Below are positions 15,178-24,519 of a stretch of 37,968 nucleotides of DNA, in pieces. The position numbers and the translations under genes were made by a program. The first letter of the stretch is position 1. Each line of letters opens with the position of its first letter. The DNA is from Thermodesulfobacteriota bacterium (lineage in GTDB: Bacteria > Desulfobacterota > Desulfuromonadia > Desulfuromonadales > Geopsychrobacteraceae): contig JANQIN010000159.1 of assembly GCA_028282145.1 (NCBI GenBank), positions 1 to 37,968 of the forward strand, given 5' to 3'. Under the pieces are notes generated by a model that did no database searches, had not been told where the DNA came from, and saw only the letters and a program-made list of their open reading frames with translations.

Positions 15178-16449
15178 CTATTCCTGGTCTGTTCCCAGCT
15201 TGAACCGGCGCACCGATTCCATCAACTGACGGGCCTGATCGGTCAGCTCCATCGCCGAACGGGCCATCTCTTCCATGGAGGCCGACTGTTCCTCGGTCGC
15301 GGCGGAGACCTCTTCGGTGGCACTGGCATTGTCCTCGGTGATCTTGGCAATTTCCTCAATAGCCCGCACCACCGCGTCCGACTGTTCGCTCTGGTGGAGG
15401 GACATCTCGGCGATCTGACCAGCGCGCTCCTGAGTCCCTACGGCCATATCAATGATTCGTTCAAAAGCATCCCCAGTGGTATCGATGGCCGTGCGCCCCC
15501 CGTCCAAAAGACGGACACTATCGGCCATGGTGGCCTGAACTTTCTGGCTCTCGTCCCGCACCTGTTCGACCAGCTGGGTAATTTCACCGGCCGATTCTCC
15601 GGTACTGTCGGCCAGCTTTCGGATCTCCTCCGCCACCACAGCAAATCCTCGACCGTACTCCCCGGCCCGGGCTGCCTCGATGGTGGCATTGAGAGCCAGC
15701 AGGTTGGTCTGCTGAGCGATGTTGGTGATCACATCGACAATCGTACCGATCCGCTGGACCAGTTCGTTGTAGGAAACAATCTTCTGACCGCTGGCCTCCA
15801 CAGTGGAGAGGACGTTCTTCATGCTCGCCATCGCCTGACGGACATTGTCACCCCCCTGCTGAGCGGTGGAAGCGGTCTCATCGGCCGAATTGGCCAACTT
15901 GTTGGCTGCTGCTGCAACCAGATCGACGGATGTTGCCATCTCCTTGATGGCCCGTCCAGACCGCTCTACCATTTCGGCCTGAGTTTCGGCACCCAGGCTG
16001 ATCTGCTCGATTGCACCGGCAATCTCCTGCGAAGAGACCGACATCTGCTCGGCGGTTGAGGAGAGACCGTCGGCGGTATTCGCCACCGTATCCGAACTGC
16101 CGCGGATTCGACCCACCAACTTCCGCAGGCTTTCCACCAGGCTGTTAAAGCTGTTGGCTAAGTCTTCCGTCTCATCCGGAAAAGCCGTGTGTCCCAAACG
16201 GATAGAACGGGAAAGATCCCCATCGCTGATCCGCTCGGCCCCTTCCGTCAGAACCCGGACATTTCCGGTAAACGCTTTGGACATTCCCACGCCAAGAAAC
16301 ATCCCGAGGAGAATCCCTGCGAGCGTTTCAACCGCATCAGACCACCAAAATTCCGGTATGCCCATGCTTTGAACGACAAAATCGAGCAGCACAATACTGC
16401 CGACAACAAGGACAAAACCGCCTATAAACTTGGTTCTTAGTTCCAAACG
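15178..16449 (-). CDS. methyl-accepting chemotaxis protein with minimal periplasmic loop
   Basis: The cytoplasmic signalling hairpin is typical: [31 protein letters not shown], flanked by long methylation helices rich in Q and E pairs. HAMP lies at about residues 60-110 ([17 protein letters not shown]). The N-terminus is unusual. Two membrane segments (8-31 and 41-60) are separated by only about ten residues ([10 protein letters not shown]), so there is no periplasmic ligand domain. The ORF track begins at 16494, but the ATG at 16449 has AAAGGAG at ideal distance and starts right before the first membrane segment. The C-terminus ends without the NWETF tether. It is the first gene of the che operon and probably senses membrane or redox state or couples to other receptors. 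Confidence 0.94.
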   Translation of the reverse strand, partial: RLELRTKFIGGFVLVVGSIVLLDFVVQSMGIPEFWWSDAVETLAGILLGMFLGVGMSKAFTGNVRVLTEGAERISDGDLSRSIRLGHTAFPDETEDLANSFNSLVESLRKLVGRIRGSSDTVANTADGLSSTAEQMSVSSQEIAGAIEQISLGAETQAEMVERSGRAIKEMATSVDLVAAAANKLANSADETASTAQQGGDNVRQAMASMKNVLSTVEASGQKIVSYNELVQRIGTIVDVITNIAQQTNLLALNATIEAARAGEYGRGFAVVAEEIRKLADSTGESAGEITQLVEQVRDESQKVQATMADSVRLLDGGRTAIDTTGDAFERIIDMAVGTQERAGQIAEMSLHQSEQSDAVVRAIEEIAKITEDNASATEEVSAATEEQSASMEEMARSAMELTDQARQLMESVRRFKLGTDQE

Positions 16450-16519
16450 CATGGGGGACTCCTTTACTGTCCATCCAGCCCTCTTGGGGGACATTTCAGA
16501 TCACATGCAACCTAACACG

Positions 16520-16535
16520 TTATTTCTTCAAATAA
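16520..16535. promoter_or_regulatory. AT-rich palindrome upstream of mcp
   Basis: TTATTT-CTTC-AAATAA is a perfect 6-bp inverted repeat around four bases. It lies in the 140-base gap between cheR and mcp, the only sizeable gap in the lon-to-lolA series, and the likely place for a separate che promoter. No good -35/-10 pair could be assigned with confidence. Confidence 0.3.
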
Positions 16536-16589
16536 GTACAACGTCCTCAAATTTACGCTGCTTCTTTCCAGCCCGCAGCTCTACAGACG

Positions 16590-17414
16590 TCAAGACCTCT
16601 TCTTCCGGTAAATCCGCTCGGCCGAATCGACACAGTCAAACAGATCCCGGGCTTCAACAGCCAGGGTTTCCGCCCGTCCCAAGACCAGGTAACCGTCGTC
16701 GGCAAGACAAAAGGCCAATCGATGCAAAATTTCTGCCTGCCGGGTCCGGTCAAAATAGATCAGCACGTTTCGACAGAGAACCAGGTCGCTGATCGGATAT
16801 TGGTCCAGGTCGAGAATATCCTGACGGCGAAACCGAACCGCCTGTTTGATCGTCCTGGAGAAGGTGAACCTTCCCTCCTCCTGAGCCTGAATTTCCCGAC
16901 GGTATTTCTCGGGCACCGAATCCAGTTGATCGGCGTCGTAGAGGGCTTTGCGGGCCCGATCAAGGACGGCGTGAGAGACATCGGTTCCCAAGATCCGGTA
17001 ACGTCGATGGTAAGCCCGATGCACCGCCAGCTGCAAACTCATTGAGAACGGTTCTTCCCCGCCGGCACATCCCAGACTCCAGATACGTACCGGGCGTCCG
17101 GGATCGGCCATCTGAAAAAGTTCCGGATAGACCTTCTCCTCCAGCATGGCAAAGGTGCTGGGATTGCGAAAAAACTGGGTCACGTTGACAGTCAGCGCGT
17201 TGATCAAGTGATCCGGTTCTGCCGGATCCTTCTCCAACAGGGCCAGGTACTTTTCCGGATCGCTGATCCGCAGCTTCCTTAAACGTGCCTGTATCCGCCG
17301 ATGCACATACGGCTGCTTGTAACTGCAGACATCGATTCCCAGTGTCTGGTGGATCCAGCGACAGAGCCGATCCTGTTGATCGGTCGTCCAAACATGGGTG
17401 ATGTCTTCAACCAC
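16590..17414 (-). CDS. cheR: chemoreceptor methyltransferase CheR
   Basis: CheR methylates glutamates on chemoreceptors using SAM. The N-terminal helical domain (IHQTLGIDVCSYKQPYVHRR) is followed by the methyltransferase fold. Family motifs are VTQFFRNPSTF, the SAM loop IWSLGCAGGEEPFSMSL, and FSDLV-type strand LVLCRNVLIYFD. The ORF track starts at 17510, inside thiL. The GTG at 17414, with GGAT four bases ahead, gives 274 residues, the normal length, and overlaps the thiL stop by eight bases. It is coupled to lon-thiL rather than to the che genes, which begin 140 bases downstream. No CheB is found in the window. Confidence 0.94.
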   Translation of the reverse strand: MVEDITHVWTTDQQDRLCRWIHQTLGIDVCSYKQPYVHRRIQARLRKLRISDPEKYLALLEKDPAEPDHLINALTVNVTQFFRNPSTFAMLEEKVYPELFQMADPGRPVRIWSLGCAGGEEPFSMSLQLAVHRAYHRRYRILGTDVSHAVLDRARKALYDADQLDSVPEKYRREIQAQEEGRFTFSRTIKQAVRFRRQDILDLDQYPISDLVLCRNVLIYFDRTRQAEILHRLAFCLADDGYLVLGRAETLAVEARDLFDCVDSAERIYRKKRS

Positions 17415-18384
17415 GGGATCCAAAATGGTTAAAACCTGCCGCCTGTGGTTGCCAACCCGGTTGCCCACCCTCCAACCAGTCGATACCCTGTCCTTCCCGA
17501 ATCTCACCAATGCGGTGAATCGGGCCTATTTCGGACATCAAGGCCTCCACCTCCGGCCACCGACCGGCCGGTATCGTAAACAACAACTCGTAATCTTCAC
17601 CACCGGTCACGGCCTGATCCCAACTCCCTCCGGCCTCCCGAAAGGCCTCGGAAAGAGGCAGGGTCTGCAAATCAATGCGAGCACCGCCTCCCGACCTTTC
17701 CAGGATATGCCCGAGGTCGGCCGCCAGTCCATCCGACAGATCGATCATGGCTGTAGCGAGACGACTTTCCGACAGTCTCACCCCCAGATCGACCCGGGCT
17801 CTCGGCCGATGATGTCTCCAGGCCAGGGCTTCCGGTGGTTTCCGATCTTTCATCAACATCTTAAGGGCCAGGGCACTGTCTCCCAGGTTGCCGGAGACAC
17901 AGATCAGATCGCCGGCTTTCGCACCCTCACGACCGATAGCAGCCCCCTGGGTTGCCGTCCCTTCCACCGTCACCGACAAGACCCAGCCCTGGAGGGAACG
18001 ACAGGTATCTCCTCCCACCAGACACGCCCCGTAACGTTCCGCCTCCGACAGGAAGCCGTCCATAAAGGCGTCGACCTCTTCCACGGTTGCATCATCGGGC
18101 AACGCCAGCCCGAGATAAAGAAAGCGGGGTTTTGCCCCCATGGCGGCAACATCGCTGACATTGACGGCGACCGCTTTGCGACCCAGAGTCTCCAAGTTCG
18201 TCCAGTCTCGCCGGAAATGAACACCCTCCAGCAGCATATCGGTAGAGGTCAGAAGTTCACAGCCTTCCGGAATCCGGTTATGAGCACAGTCGTCGCCAAT
18301 CCCTCGTACCGCCAGCGGATGGTTTTCGACGTGGCGGGTTATCCGGTCGATCAGGCCGAACTCCCCAACACCCGATAGCTTCAT
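17407..18384 (-). CDS. thiL: thiamine-monophosphate kinase
   Basis: ThiL phosphorylates thiamine monophosphate to thiamine pyrophosphate, the last step of cofactor synthesis. The 325 residues show the family order GIGDDCA, STDMLLEGVHF, AVAVNVSDVAAMGAKP, a metal-site GGDTC, and IDLSDGLAADLGHI followed by TGGEDYELLF. N- and C-terminal AIRS-type domains are both complete. The ATG overlaps the lon stop by four bases (ATGA), and its own stop lies inside the start of cheR. No thiamine synthesis gene is next to it, so regulation by thiamine is not suggested; no TPP riboswitch is seen. Confidence 0.96.
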   Translation of the reverse strand: MKLSGVGEFGLIDRITRHVENHPLAVRGIGDDCAHNRIPEGCELLTSTDMLLEGVHFRRDWTNLETLGRKAVAVNVSDVAAMGAKPRFLYLGLALPDDATVEEVDAFMDGFLSEAERYGACLVGGDTCRSLQGWVLSVTVEGTATQGAAIGREGAKAGDLICVSGNLGDSALALKMLMKDRKPPEALAWRHHRPRARVDLGVRLSESRLATAMIDLSDGLAADLGHILERSGGGARIDLQTLPLSEAFREAGGSWDQAVTGGEDYELLFTIPAGRWPEVEALMSEIGPIHRIGEIREGQGIDWLEGGQPGWQPQAAGFNHFGSRG

Positions 18385-20762
18385 GGAGTTGCCTCGCCGG
18401 CCAGTGCTTCATCCAACACCCGGTCCATGGTTTCCGCAAACCGGAATTGAACCTTCTTTCGCAGATCTTTGGGAATCTCGTGAAGGTCCTTTTCGTTCCG
18501 TGCCGGCAGCACCAGAGTAGTAATATGAGCTCGCAAGGCCGCCAGCACCTTTTCCTTGATTCCGCCGACGGGAAGAACCCTGCCCCGAAGGGTGATCTCC
18601 CCGGTCATCGCAAGGTTTCGTTCCACGGGTCGTCCGGTCAGTGCCGAAACCAGGGCGGTTGCCATCGTCACGCCGGCCGAGGGGCCATCTTTAGGAATGG
18701 CTCCGGCGGGAACATGGAGATGGATATCCCTTTTTTCAAACAGCTCTTTGTCGATCCCCAGTTCATCGGCCCGGGTCCGTGCGTAGGAGAGGGCAGCCTG
18801 GGCTGACTCCTGCATCACATCCCCCAACTGGCCAGTAAGCGTCAGGCCTCCTTTGCCCTGCATCAGCGTCACTTCCACGTGTAACACTTCACCGCCGACT
18901 TCCGTCCACGCCAGACCGGTCGCCACCCCCACCTCGTTCTCCTTCCTCTCTTCCTCCTGCAGAAAGCGAGGCGGTCCCAGAAATTTAGTGACCTGGTTTT
19001 CCGTGATTCGAACCGCGGTCTTTTTCCCCTCGGCAAAACGCAGTGCCACTTTGCGACAGACCGAACCGATCTCCCGTTCCAGGTTCCGCAAACCGGCTTC
19101 GGCGGTGTATTCAGCGATCAGCTTGAGCAAAGCCGGTTTGCCGAAATGGATATCTCTGGACTTGAGACCACTGGCATCGGTCTGGCGGGGCACCAGATAC
19201 TTCTCGGCAATGGCGAGCTTTTCCTCGGCGGTATATCCTGCCAGGCGAATGACCTCCATCCGATCTCGGAGGGCCGGTGGGACAGTATCCATCACGTTGG
19301 CGGTGGCGATAAACATGACGTTCGACAGATCGAACGGCAGGTTGATGTAATGGTCGGAAAAGGCGTGGTTCTGCTCGGGGTCGAGCAGTTCCAACAGGGC
19401 CGCGGAGGGGTCACCGCGAAAATCACTTCCCACCTTGTCCAGTTCATCCAGCATGAAGACGGGGTTTTTGGTCCCTGCCTGACGCATCCCCTGCATGACC
19501 CGGCCCGGTAGGGCTCCGATATAGGTACGTCGGTGCCCTCGGATTTCGGCCTCATCCCGCATCCCCCCCAAGGAAATTCGGACAAACTTCCGGCCCAAAG
19601 CCCGGGCGATCGATTTACCAAGGCTGGTTTTACCCACGCCCGGAGGACCAACAAAGCAGAGGACCGGACCGCGCATCTTCTTCTTCAGCTTACGCACCGC
19701 CAGGAACTCCAGAATACGCTCCTTGATCTTTTCCAGCCCGTAATGATCCTCTTCCAGTACTTTTCGGGCCCGGATCAGGTTGAGCTTGTCCCGGGTCGCT
19801 GTGTTCCAAGGCAGATCGACCAGCCAATCCATATAGGTACGGAGCATACTGTATTCACTGGCATCCGGATGCATCGTCTCCAGACGCTTGAGCTGACGCT
19901 GGGCTTCTTCCTCCGCCTCTTTCGGAAGCTTCAGTTCCAAAATTTTCTGTCGCAGCTCTTCGATATCTTCGGCGTGGGCTTCCGACTCACCGAGCTCAGA
20001 TCGGATCGCTCGCAGCTGTTCCCGCAGGAAATAATCCCGCTGGGATTTGCTCATCTCTTCCTTGGCGCGACTTTGAATCCGATTCTGCACGGTCATCAGT
20101 TCGAGCTCTTTCACCAGCACCTGTTCCACCCGCTGCAAGCGATCCAGCGGATCGACGATCTCGAACAACTCCTGCGCCTGTTCCACGCTGAGCCCGATAT
20201 TGGAAGCCACCAGGTCCGCCAGACTGCTGGGATCCTCCATATTGCCGATAACGGCGACCACTTCCGGTGAGATATTCTTTCCCAACTTGAGAAGTTCGGC
20301 CAACTGATCGCGGACAGTTCGCATTAACGCTTCGGTTTCGACGCCAACCTCGGAAATAATCGGTTCCACCACCCGCTCCGCTCTGACCCGCAGATAGGGG
20401 TCCCGCGAGAGGTACTCCTCGATGCGAACCTTGGTCAAGCCCTGAACCAGGACCTTAAGACGTCCGTCCGATAGCTTGACCATCCGCATGATCATGGCCA
20501 GGGTCCCTACCGGATAAAGGTCGGATTCGTCGGGTTCTTCGGTTTCGGGTGAAATCTGCGCCGTCAAGACGATCAGACGATCGCCTTCCAGCGCCTGTTC
20601 AACGGCCGCCACCGAACGATCGCGACCGACAAACAACGGGAGGATCATATAAGGATAGACCACCAGATCCCGGACCGGGAGGAGAGGGAGTTCATCACGC
20701 AGAGCCATTTCGAGCGGTTCCTGCGTGAGCGTCTGTTCCGGGTGTTCGTCGCGTGTTGCCAT
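18381..20762 (-). CDS. lon: ATP-dependent protease Lon
   Basis: Lon degrades misfolded and regulatory proteins. The domains are complete: N-terminal LON domain ([19 protein letters not shown]), a coiled-coil middle, AAA+ with Walker [14 protein letters not shown] near residue 370 and Walker [11 protein letters not shown]. The protease domain has Ser in [10 protein letters not shown] (around 693) and Lys in IKEKVLAAL (around 736). The ORF track begins at 20780. The ATG six codons later (MATRDE) has AGAAAGG at seven bases and is preferred, giving 793 residues. The gene begins a coupled series lon-thiL-cheR. No clear heat-shock promoter was found upstream. Confidence 0.97.
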   Translation of the reverse strand: MATRDEHPEQTLTQEPLEMALRDELPLLPVRDLVVYPYMILPLFVGRDRSVAAVEQALEGDRLIVLTAQISPETEEPDESDLYPVGTLAMIMRMVKLSDGRLKVLVQGLTKVRIEEYLSRDPYLRVRAERVVEPIISEVGVETEALMRTVRDQLAELLKLGKNISPEVVAVIGNMEDPSSLADLVASNIGLSVEQAQELFEIVDPLDRLQRVEQVLVKELELMTVQNRIQSRAKEEMSKSQRDYFLREQLRAIRSELGESEAHAEDIEELRQKILELKLPKEAEEEAQRQLKRLETMHPDASEYSMLRTYMDWLVDLPWNTATRDKLNLIRARKVLEEDHYGLEKIKERILEFLAVRKLKKKMRGPVLCFVGPPGVGKTSLGKSIARALGRKFVRISLGGMRDEAEIRGHRRTYIGALPGRVMQGMRQAGTKNPVFMLDELDKVGSDFRGDPSAALLELLDPEQNHAFSDHYINLPFDLSNVMFIATANVMDTVPPALRDRMEVIRLAGYTAEEKLAIAEKYLVPRQTDASGLKSRDIHFGKPALLKLIAEYTAEAGLRNLEREIGSVCRKVALRFAEGKKTAVRITENQVTKFLGPPRFLQEEERKENEVGVATGLAWTEVGGEVLHVEVTLMQGKGGLTLTGQLGDVMQESAQAALSYARTRADELGIDKELFEKRDIHLHVPAGAIPKDGPSAGVTMATALVSALTGRPVERNLAMTGEITLRGRVLPVGGIKEKVLAALRAHITTLVLPARNEKDLHEIPKDLRKKVQFRFAETMDRVLDEALAGEATP

Positions 20763-20860
20763 CTCATTGCCTTTCTGCATGCTTCTTTGCCAAGCATCAG
20801 GAAAGAATTACTCATTGAAGAAATACCAGAAACCCTGGAAAATATCAAAAGTCCCCGGAT

Positions 20861-20889
20861 TGTTTACTCTTTTTCAAAATTTGTATAAT
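20861..20889 (+). promoter_or_regulatory. candidate promoter for the channel gene
   Basis: A good -10 box (TATAAT) has TGTTTA 17 bases upstream; shifting one base gives TTGTTT with 18. It lies in the 244-base divergent region between lon and the channel gene, about 118 bases before the ATG. The same AT-rich patch read on the other strand contains TTATACA, so it might also serve lon. Confidence 0.45.
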
Positions 20890-21006
20890 CTTATGTCAAT
20901 TGACGGGATTTGAGCATAAGCTTACCTGTCTTTCGCCGGCCCACAAGGGTCTATTGCCGCTTGTCGAACAGCGTTTCAGCCTATTTCCTTTGTTGATCGA
21001 GGCGCA

Positions 21007-22014
21007 ATGCAACCGATTACCAAGCTCATCATCTGCCTGTTCACGCTGATTGCCATTCTCGCCTTTGGCACCACAGGGTATTACCTGATCGAAGACTGGT
21101 CGGTTCACGACAGCCTCTATATGACCGTGATCACCCTGTCGACCGTCGGGTACCGTGAAATCGACGACCTATCGCAACAGGGGGAAGTGTTTACCATGGT
21201 GCTGATTCTGGTCGGCGCCGGTCTGATCGCCTATACTGTAGGACAGTTGATTCAGTTCGCGGTAGAGGGCCAACTCAGGCAATTTTGGGGGAGAAAAAAA
21301 TTGGCCAAACAGATTGATGCGTTACGTACGCACTACATTATTTGCGGCTACGGTCGTATCGGCCGCCTGGTGGCAAAAGAATTGAAAGAGAACGACATCC
21401 CGTTTGTTGTGATCGAGGATGACGAGAGACTGTGCCAGGAGATGCGGGATCAGGGGCTCTTTTGCATCAACGGCGACGCGACAGCTGACGAGATCCTGTT
21501 GACCGCGGGCGTGATAACCGCAAAAGGGCTGATTACCGTTACGACCTCCGATTCAACCAATCTCTATATCACTCTCAGCGCCCGGGGGCTTAGTGAAGAG
21601 CTGCTGATTATCTCCCGCAGTGCCGATCCTTCCAGCGAGAGCAAACTCCGCCGTGCCGGTGCAGATCAAGTCATTTCCCCCTACACCATGGGCGCCAAAA
21701 AGATCGCCCAAGCCGTCATCAACCCCTCTGTCCTCGACAAACTTGAGGTCGTTATGACCGGGCAACGTCTGGATCTTCATTTCGATGAAATCTCCATTCA
21801 GCAGGGCTCATCGCTTATCGGCAGGAAGATGAAGGATTCCGGCATTCGTGATTTGGGGATCATTGTGGTCAGTATCCGGCGCCGCAGCGGCATGAGTCTC
21901 TTTCCACCACCCTACGATGCCGAACTTCTGGAAGGGGATACGCTGGTTACGGCCGGTGAGTTAGGCAATACCAAGCAGTTGCTCAAAATCGCCTCAGGTC
22001 CCGCCGATGCCTAA
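21007..22014 (+). CDS. two-TM potassium-channel-like protein with RCK (TrkA) domains
   Basis: The 335 residues consist of two membrane segments (LIICLFTLIAILAFG and VFTMVLILVGAGLIAYTVG) flanking a pore loop. An RCK_N/TrkA-N Rossmann domain (IICGYGRIGRLVAKEL) and an RCK_C domain from about residue 245 follow. This is the MthK-like layout, with ligand-gated opening through RCK tetramers or octamers. The selectivity filter reads TVGYRE, with arginine replacing the last glycine of TVGYG, which could change conductance. GAGG precedes the ATG by four bases. The stop overlaps the start of the next gene by eight bases, so the pair forms an operon. Confidence 0.92.
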   Translation: MQPITKLIICLFTLIAILAFGTTGYYLIEDWSVHDSLYMTVITLSTVGYREIDDLSQQGEVFTMVLILVGAGLIAYTVGQLIQFAVEGQLRQFWGRKKLAKQIDALRTHYIICGYGRIGRLVAKELKENDIPFVVIEDDERLCQEMRDQGLFCINGDATADEILLTAGVITAKGLITVTTSDSTNLYITLSARGLSEELLIISRSADPSSESKLRRAGADQVISPYTMGAKKIAQAVINPSVLDKLEVVMTGQRLDLHFDEISIQQGSSLIGRKMKDSGIRDLGIIVVSIRRRSGMSLFPPPYDAELLEGDTLVTAGELGNTKQLLKIASGPADA

Positions 22015-22777
22015 ACGGTTTCACGCCCACCTGCCCTACACCGAGGTTTCACGTCATCTGGGGCGGTTGCAGAATCTGGAACTTCCCCTTGAACTGGCGG
22101 TCAAAGCAGCCGATCTCGACAACCTTGATGCAACAGTTTTGCAACAACTGAAAGAACATCTTTGGCCGATCAGCCTTCATGCGCCCTTTACCGATCTGAG
22201 TCCCGGAAGCCCTGACCCTCTTATTCGGGAAGCAACTGCGCATCGATTCAACCAGACCCTGGACCTGGCCGAAGAACTCGAGGCCCATACCATCGTCTTT
22301 CATCCCGGTTACGACCGATGGAAATTCGGCGGAAGGCCAACCCCCTGGCTGGACAACAGCCTGTCGTTCTGGAAACCGTTCGTTGACCGTGGTGCAGGCA
22401 TGGAATGCCAGCTGGTATTGGAGAATATCTTTGAGGAAACGCCCGATACCCTGGTCAGCCTTTTAAAGGCCGTGGATTCCCCCTGGTTTGGACATTGTTT
22501 TGATATTGGGCATTGGGCCCTTTTTGGACACAGCACCCTGGAGGAGTGGTTCGATCTCCTCGGTCCCTGGATGACACACCTTCACCTTCATGACAACCAC
22601 GGCGTGAACGACGACCACCTTCCCATCGGGGAGGGAACAATCGACTTTGAAACGTTCCGATCCTTGCTGAAAAAGCTTCCCGAAGAACCGACCATGACCT
22701 TGGAGGCTCACAGCCCGGAACGTCTGAATCGGAGCCTGGCTGCCGCTCGGGAGCTACTTTTTTCCCCGATCCAGTAA
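22007..22777 (+). CDS. TIM-barrel sugar isomerase/endonuclease IV-like protein
   Basis: The 256-residue protein fits the AP endonuclease 2/xylose isomerase-like TIM-barrel superfamily. Metal-site motifs are spread as expected: SLHAPFTD, IVFHPGY, LVLENIFE, FDIGHWALFGH, HLHLHDN and LEAHS. Such proteins are sugar-phosphate isomerases/epimerases or endonucleases. At this length and without DNA-binding loops the former is more likely, but the substrate is unknown. The ATG overlaps the end of the channel gene by eight bases with only a weak AGG upstream, suggesting coupled translation. Its 3' end overlaps the end of dinB on the other strand by 24 bases. Confidence 0.85.
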   Translation: MPKRFHAHLPYTEVSRHLGRLQNLELPLELAVKAADLDNLDATVLQQLKEHLWPISLHAPFTDLSPGSPDPLIREATAHRFNQTLDLAEELEAHTIVFHPGYDRWKFGGRPTPWLDNSLSFWKPFVDRGAGMECQLVLENIFEETPDTLVSLLKAVDSPWFGHCFDIGHWALFGHSTLEEWFDLLGPWMTHLHLHDNHGVNDDHLPIGEGTIDFETFRSLLKKLPEEPTMTLEAHSPERLNRSLAAARELLFSPIQ

Positions 22778-23926
22778 GGACCCTCGTACAAGTCCGATTT
22801 TGCCAAATCGATCCCGCACGCTATCGATTGCCCGATCCAGGTTTTCGTTGTCCTTATTGTTCGGTGATTCAAACAACTCGACCTGGTCGTCCTCGCCCAG
22901 ATTTCCGAGTGTCACACCGAGAAGTCGTACCGGCCGGTCCATTGCTTCGGTCTTTTCCAGTAATTCCATCGCCTGGTGATATAGGGGCATCGTCTGATCA
23001 GTGGGGTGGGGGAGTGTGGCTGACCGGGTACAGGTTTTAAAGTCACCGTATCGAACCTTGACCGTCAGAGTTTTTCCTCGAACCCCTTTCTTTCGGGCCC
23101 GCATCGTGACTCGTTCGGTGAGGTGAAGGATCTCTTGCCGGATTCGATCCGAATCACAGAGGTCCCGGGAATAGGTATCCTCGTGGCCGATCGACTGAAT
23201 CTCAGTTTCCGGTTCCACCGAGCGATCGTCCTGTCCTCGGCAGAGGTCATACAGTCGCGGACCCCAGGACCCCATCTGCTGTTCCAACCATTCGATGGAG
23301 TACTCCCTCAGATCGGCAACCGTCTCGATGCCGTAACGCTGCAATCGTTCCTGTGCTTTGGGGCCTACACCCCAGAGGCGTTTGATCGGTAGAGACAGCA
23401 GAAAGGGATCGATCTCTTCAGGGCTTAACTCAAACAACCCGTCCGGCTTGTTCACATCAGACGCCAGTTTGGCGAGAAACTTGTTGGGAGCGATGCCTGC
23501 ACTGACCGTCAGGGACACTTCTTTCCAAACCTCGGAACGAATCTTTTCTGCAATCTCCCGCCCGGTTCCGTGCAGTCTCTGGCAGCCGGTGACATCCAGA
23601 AATGCTTCATCCACTGAAAGCTTTTCCACCAAGTCGGTATAACGGTGAAAAATATCAAAAACCGACCGACTGACGTCCTTGTAAACGGCCATTCGTCCGG
23701 GCTGAACCAGAAGAGAAGGGCAACGTTTCAAAGCCTGAGACATCGACATCGCCGAATGGATACCAAATTTCCGTGCTTCGTAGGAGGCGGCAGAGACCAC
23801 GCCGCGCCCGGAACGGCCTCCAACCACCACCGGCTGACCCCGGAGTTCCGGAAAATCCCGCTGTTCCACAGAGGCAAAAAAAGCATCCATATCCAGATGG
23901 AGGATCTGTCGTGGCGGTAAGGTCAT
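22754..23926 (-). CDS. dinB: DNA polymerase IV (Y family)
   Basis: DinB is a translesion DNA polymerase. The catalytic palm is intact: LDMDAFFASVEQRD (D12), SYEARKFGI, and LSVDEAFLDVTG with the acidic pair near residue 106. The helix-hairpin-helix part is seen as LPIKRLWGVGPKAQERL. The little-finger domain follows, and QVELF near residue 350 fits a beta-clamp binding pentapeptide. The ORF track begins at 24031, but family alignment favours the ATG at 23926 (MTLPPRQILHLDMD), giving 390 residues. The Shine-Dalgarno sequence is poor. No obvious LexA box is seen upstream. It follows the atp terminator on the same strand, so it has its own promoter. Confidence 0.95.
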   Translation of the reverse strand: MTLPPRQILHLDMDAFFASVEQRDFPELRGQPVVVGGRSGRGVVSAASYEARKFGIHSAMSMSQALKRCPSLLVQPGRMAVYKDVSRSVFDIFHRYTDLVEKLSVDEAFLDVTGCQRLHGTGREIAEKIRSEVWKEVSLTVSAGIAPNKFLAKLASDVNKPDGLFELSPEEIDPFLLSLPIKRLWGVGPKAQERLQRYGIETVADLREYSIEWLEQQMGSWGPRLYDLCRGQDDRSVEPETEIQSIGHEDTYSRDLCDSDRIRQEILHLTERVTMRARKKGVRGKTLTVKVRYGDFKTCTRSATLPHPTDQTMPLYHQAMELLEKTEAMDRPVRLLGVTLGNLGEDDQVELFESPNNKDNENLDRAIDSVRDRFGKIGLVRGSLLDRGKK

Positions 23927-24023
23927 AGCCGCAGTGTAACAAGGGTGGAGAAAAGGGCCCAAAAGAATTCCATGAATCGATGAAGGCGCTTTTGAACGTC
24001 CGATCGGGGAGGGACTCTGGTTT

Positions 24024-24065
24024 TCAAACAAAAATGCCCCTGACCAATGAAGGCCAGGGGCATTT
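24024..24065 (-). terminator. intrinsic terminator of the atp operon
   Basis: AAATGCCCCTG and CAGGGGCATTT pair perfectly over 11 bp around a 12-base loop. Read on the minus strand the stem ends in a U-rich run (TTTTTGTTTG). It begins 20 bases after the atpC stop. This is a strong rho-independent terminator separating the atp operon from dinB. Confidence 0.92.
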
Positions 24066-24084
24066 GGTGGAACAGTCGTATGAA

Positions 24085-24498
24085 TTAACGGCCGGGCTTT
24101 TCGCCCACCTGGACACGGATCACCGCCCGTTCCAGCGCCGCTTCCATCACGGCAAACTCCTTCTCTTCGGGAGAGAGGCGCTTGAGGGCCTCTTCCGCAC
24201 GTCCCAGGGCAGCCTTTGCCCGGGCCAGATCGATCTGATCCGCGGTTTCTGCGGTTTCGACCAGAACGGAAACGGATTCCTCACCGACCTCCATATAGCC
24301 CCAGTTGACGGCCACATGAAAGGTTTCGCCGCCCTTGCGATAGCAGAGTTCGCCGATCTTCAGGGTGGTCAACAGCGGGGTATGGCCGGGCAGAATCCCC
24401 AGTTCACCGATGGTGCCCGGTGCCTGGATTTCATCCACCTCTTCGGACAGGACCCGCTTGTACGGGGTGACCAGCTCCAGTGTGAGTTTTTCAGCCAT
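24085..24498 (-). CDS. atpC: F1 ATP synthase epsilon subunit
   Basis: The 137 residues comprise the N-terminal beta-sandwich (LTLELVTPYKRVLSEEVDEIQAPG, GELGILPGHTPLLT) and the C-terminal helical hairpin (LARAKAALGRAEEALKRL). Epsilon links the rotor to F1 and can inhibit ATP hydrolysis through that hairpin. It is the last gene of the atp operon, 52 bases after atpD, with a GC-rich hairpin in between and a strong terminator after it. GAGG and AGG sequences precede the ATG. Confidence 0.96.
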   Translation of the reverse strand: MAEKLTLELVTPYKRVLSEEVDEIQAPGTIGELGILPGHTPLLTTLKIGELCYRKGGETFHVAVNWGYMEVGEESVSVLVETAETADQIDLARAKAALGRAEEALKRLSPEEKEFAVMEAALERAVIRVQVGEKPGR

Positions 24499-24519
24499 GT
24501 ACCTAATCCTCTATGGAAA

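Noticed and set aside
17398-18378. 326-residue plus-strand ORF opposite thiL
   Set aside because: Shadow of thiL, which has all family motifs.
18870-18890. CACGTGTAACA parS-like string inside lon
   Set aside because: Several mismatches to consensus and within coding sequence.
20763-21006. heat-shock sigma-32 promoter for lon
   Set aside because: The TTGAAA and CCGGGGACTT-like stretch has the wrong spacing and weak matches, so it was not called.
23927-24023. LexA (SOS) box upstream of dinB
   Set aside because: I looked for GGTTN2CN4GN3ACC and CTGN10CAG-type sites and saw no convincing match.
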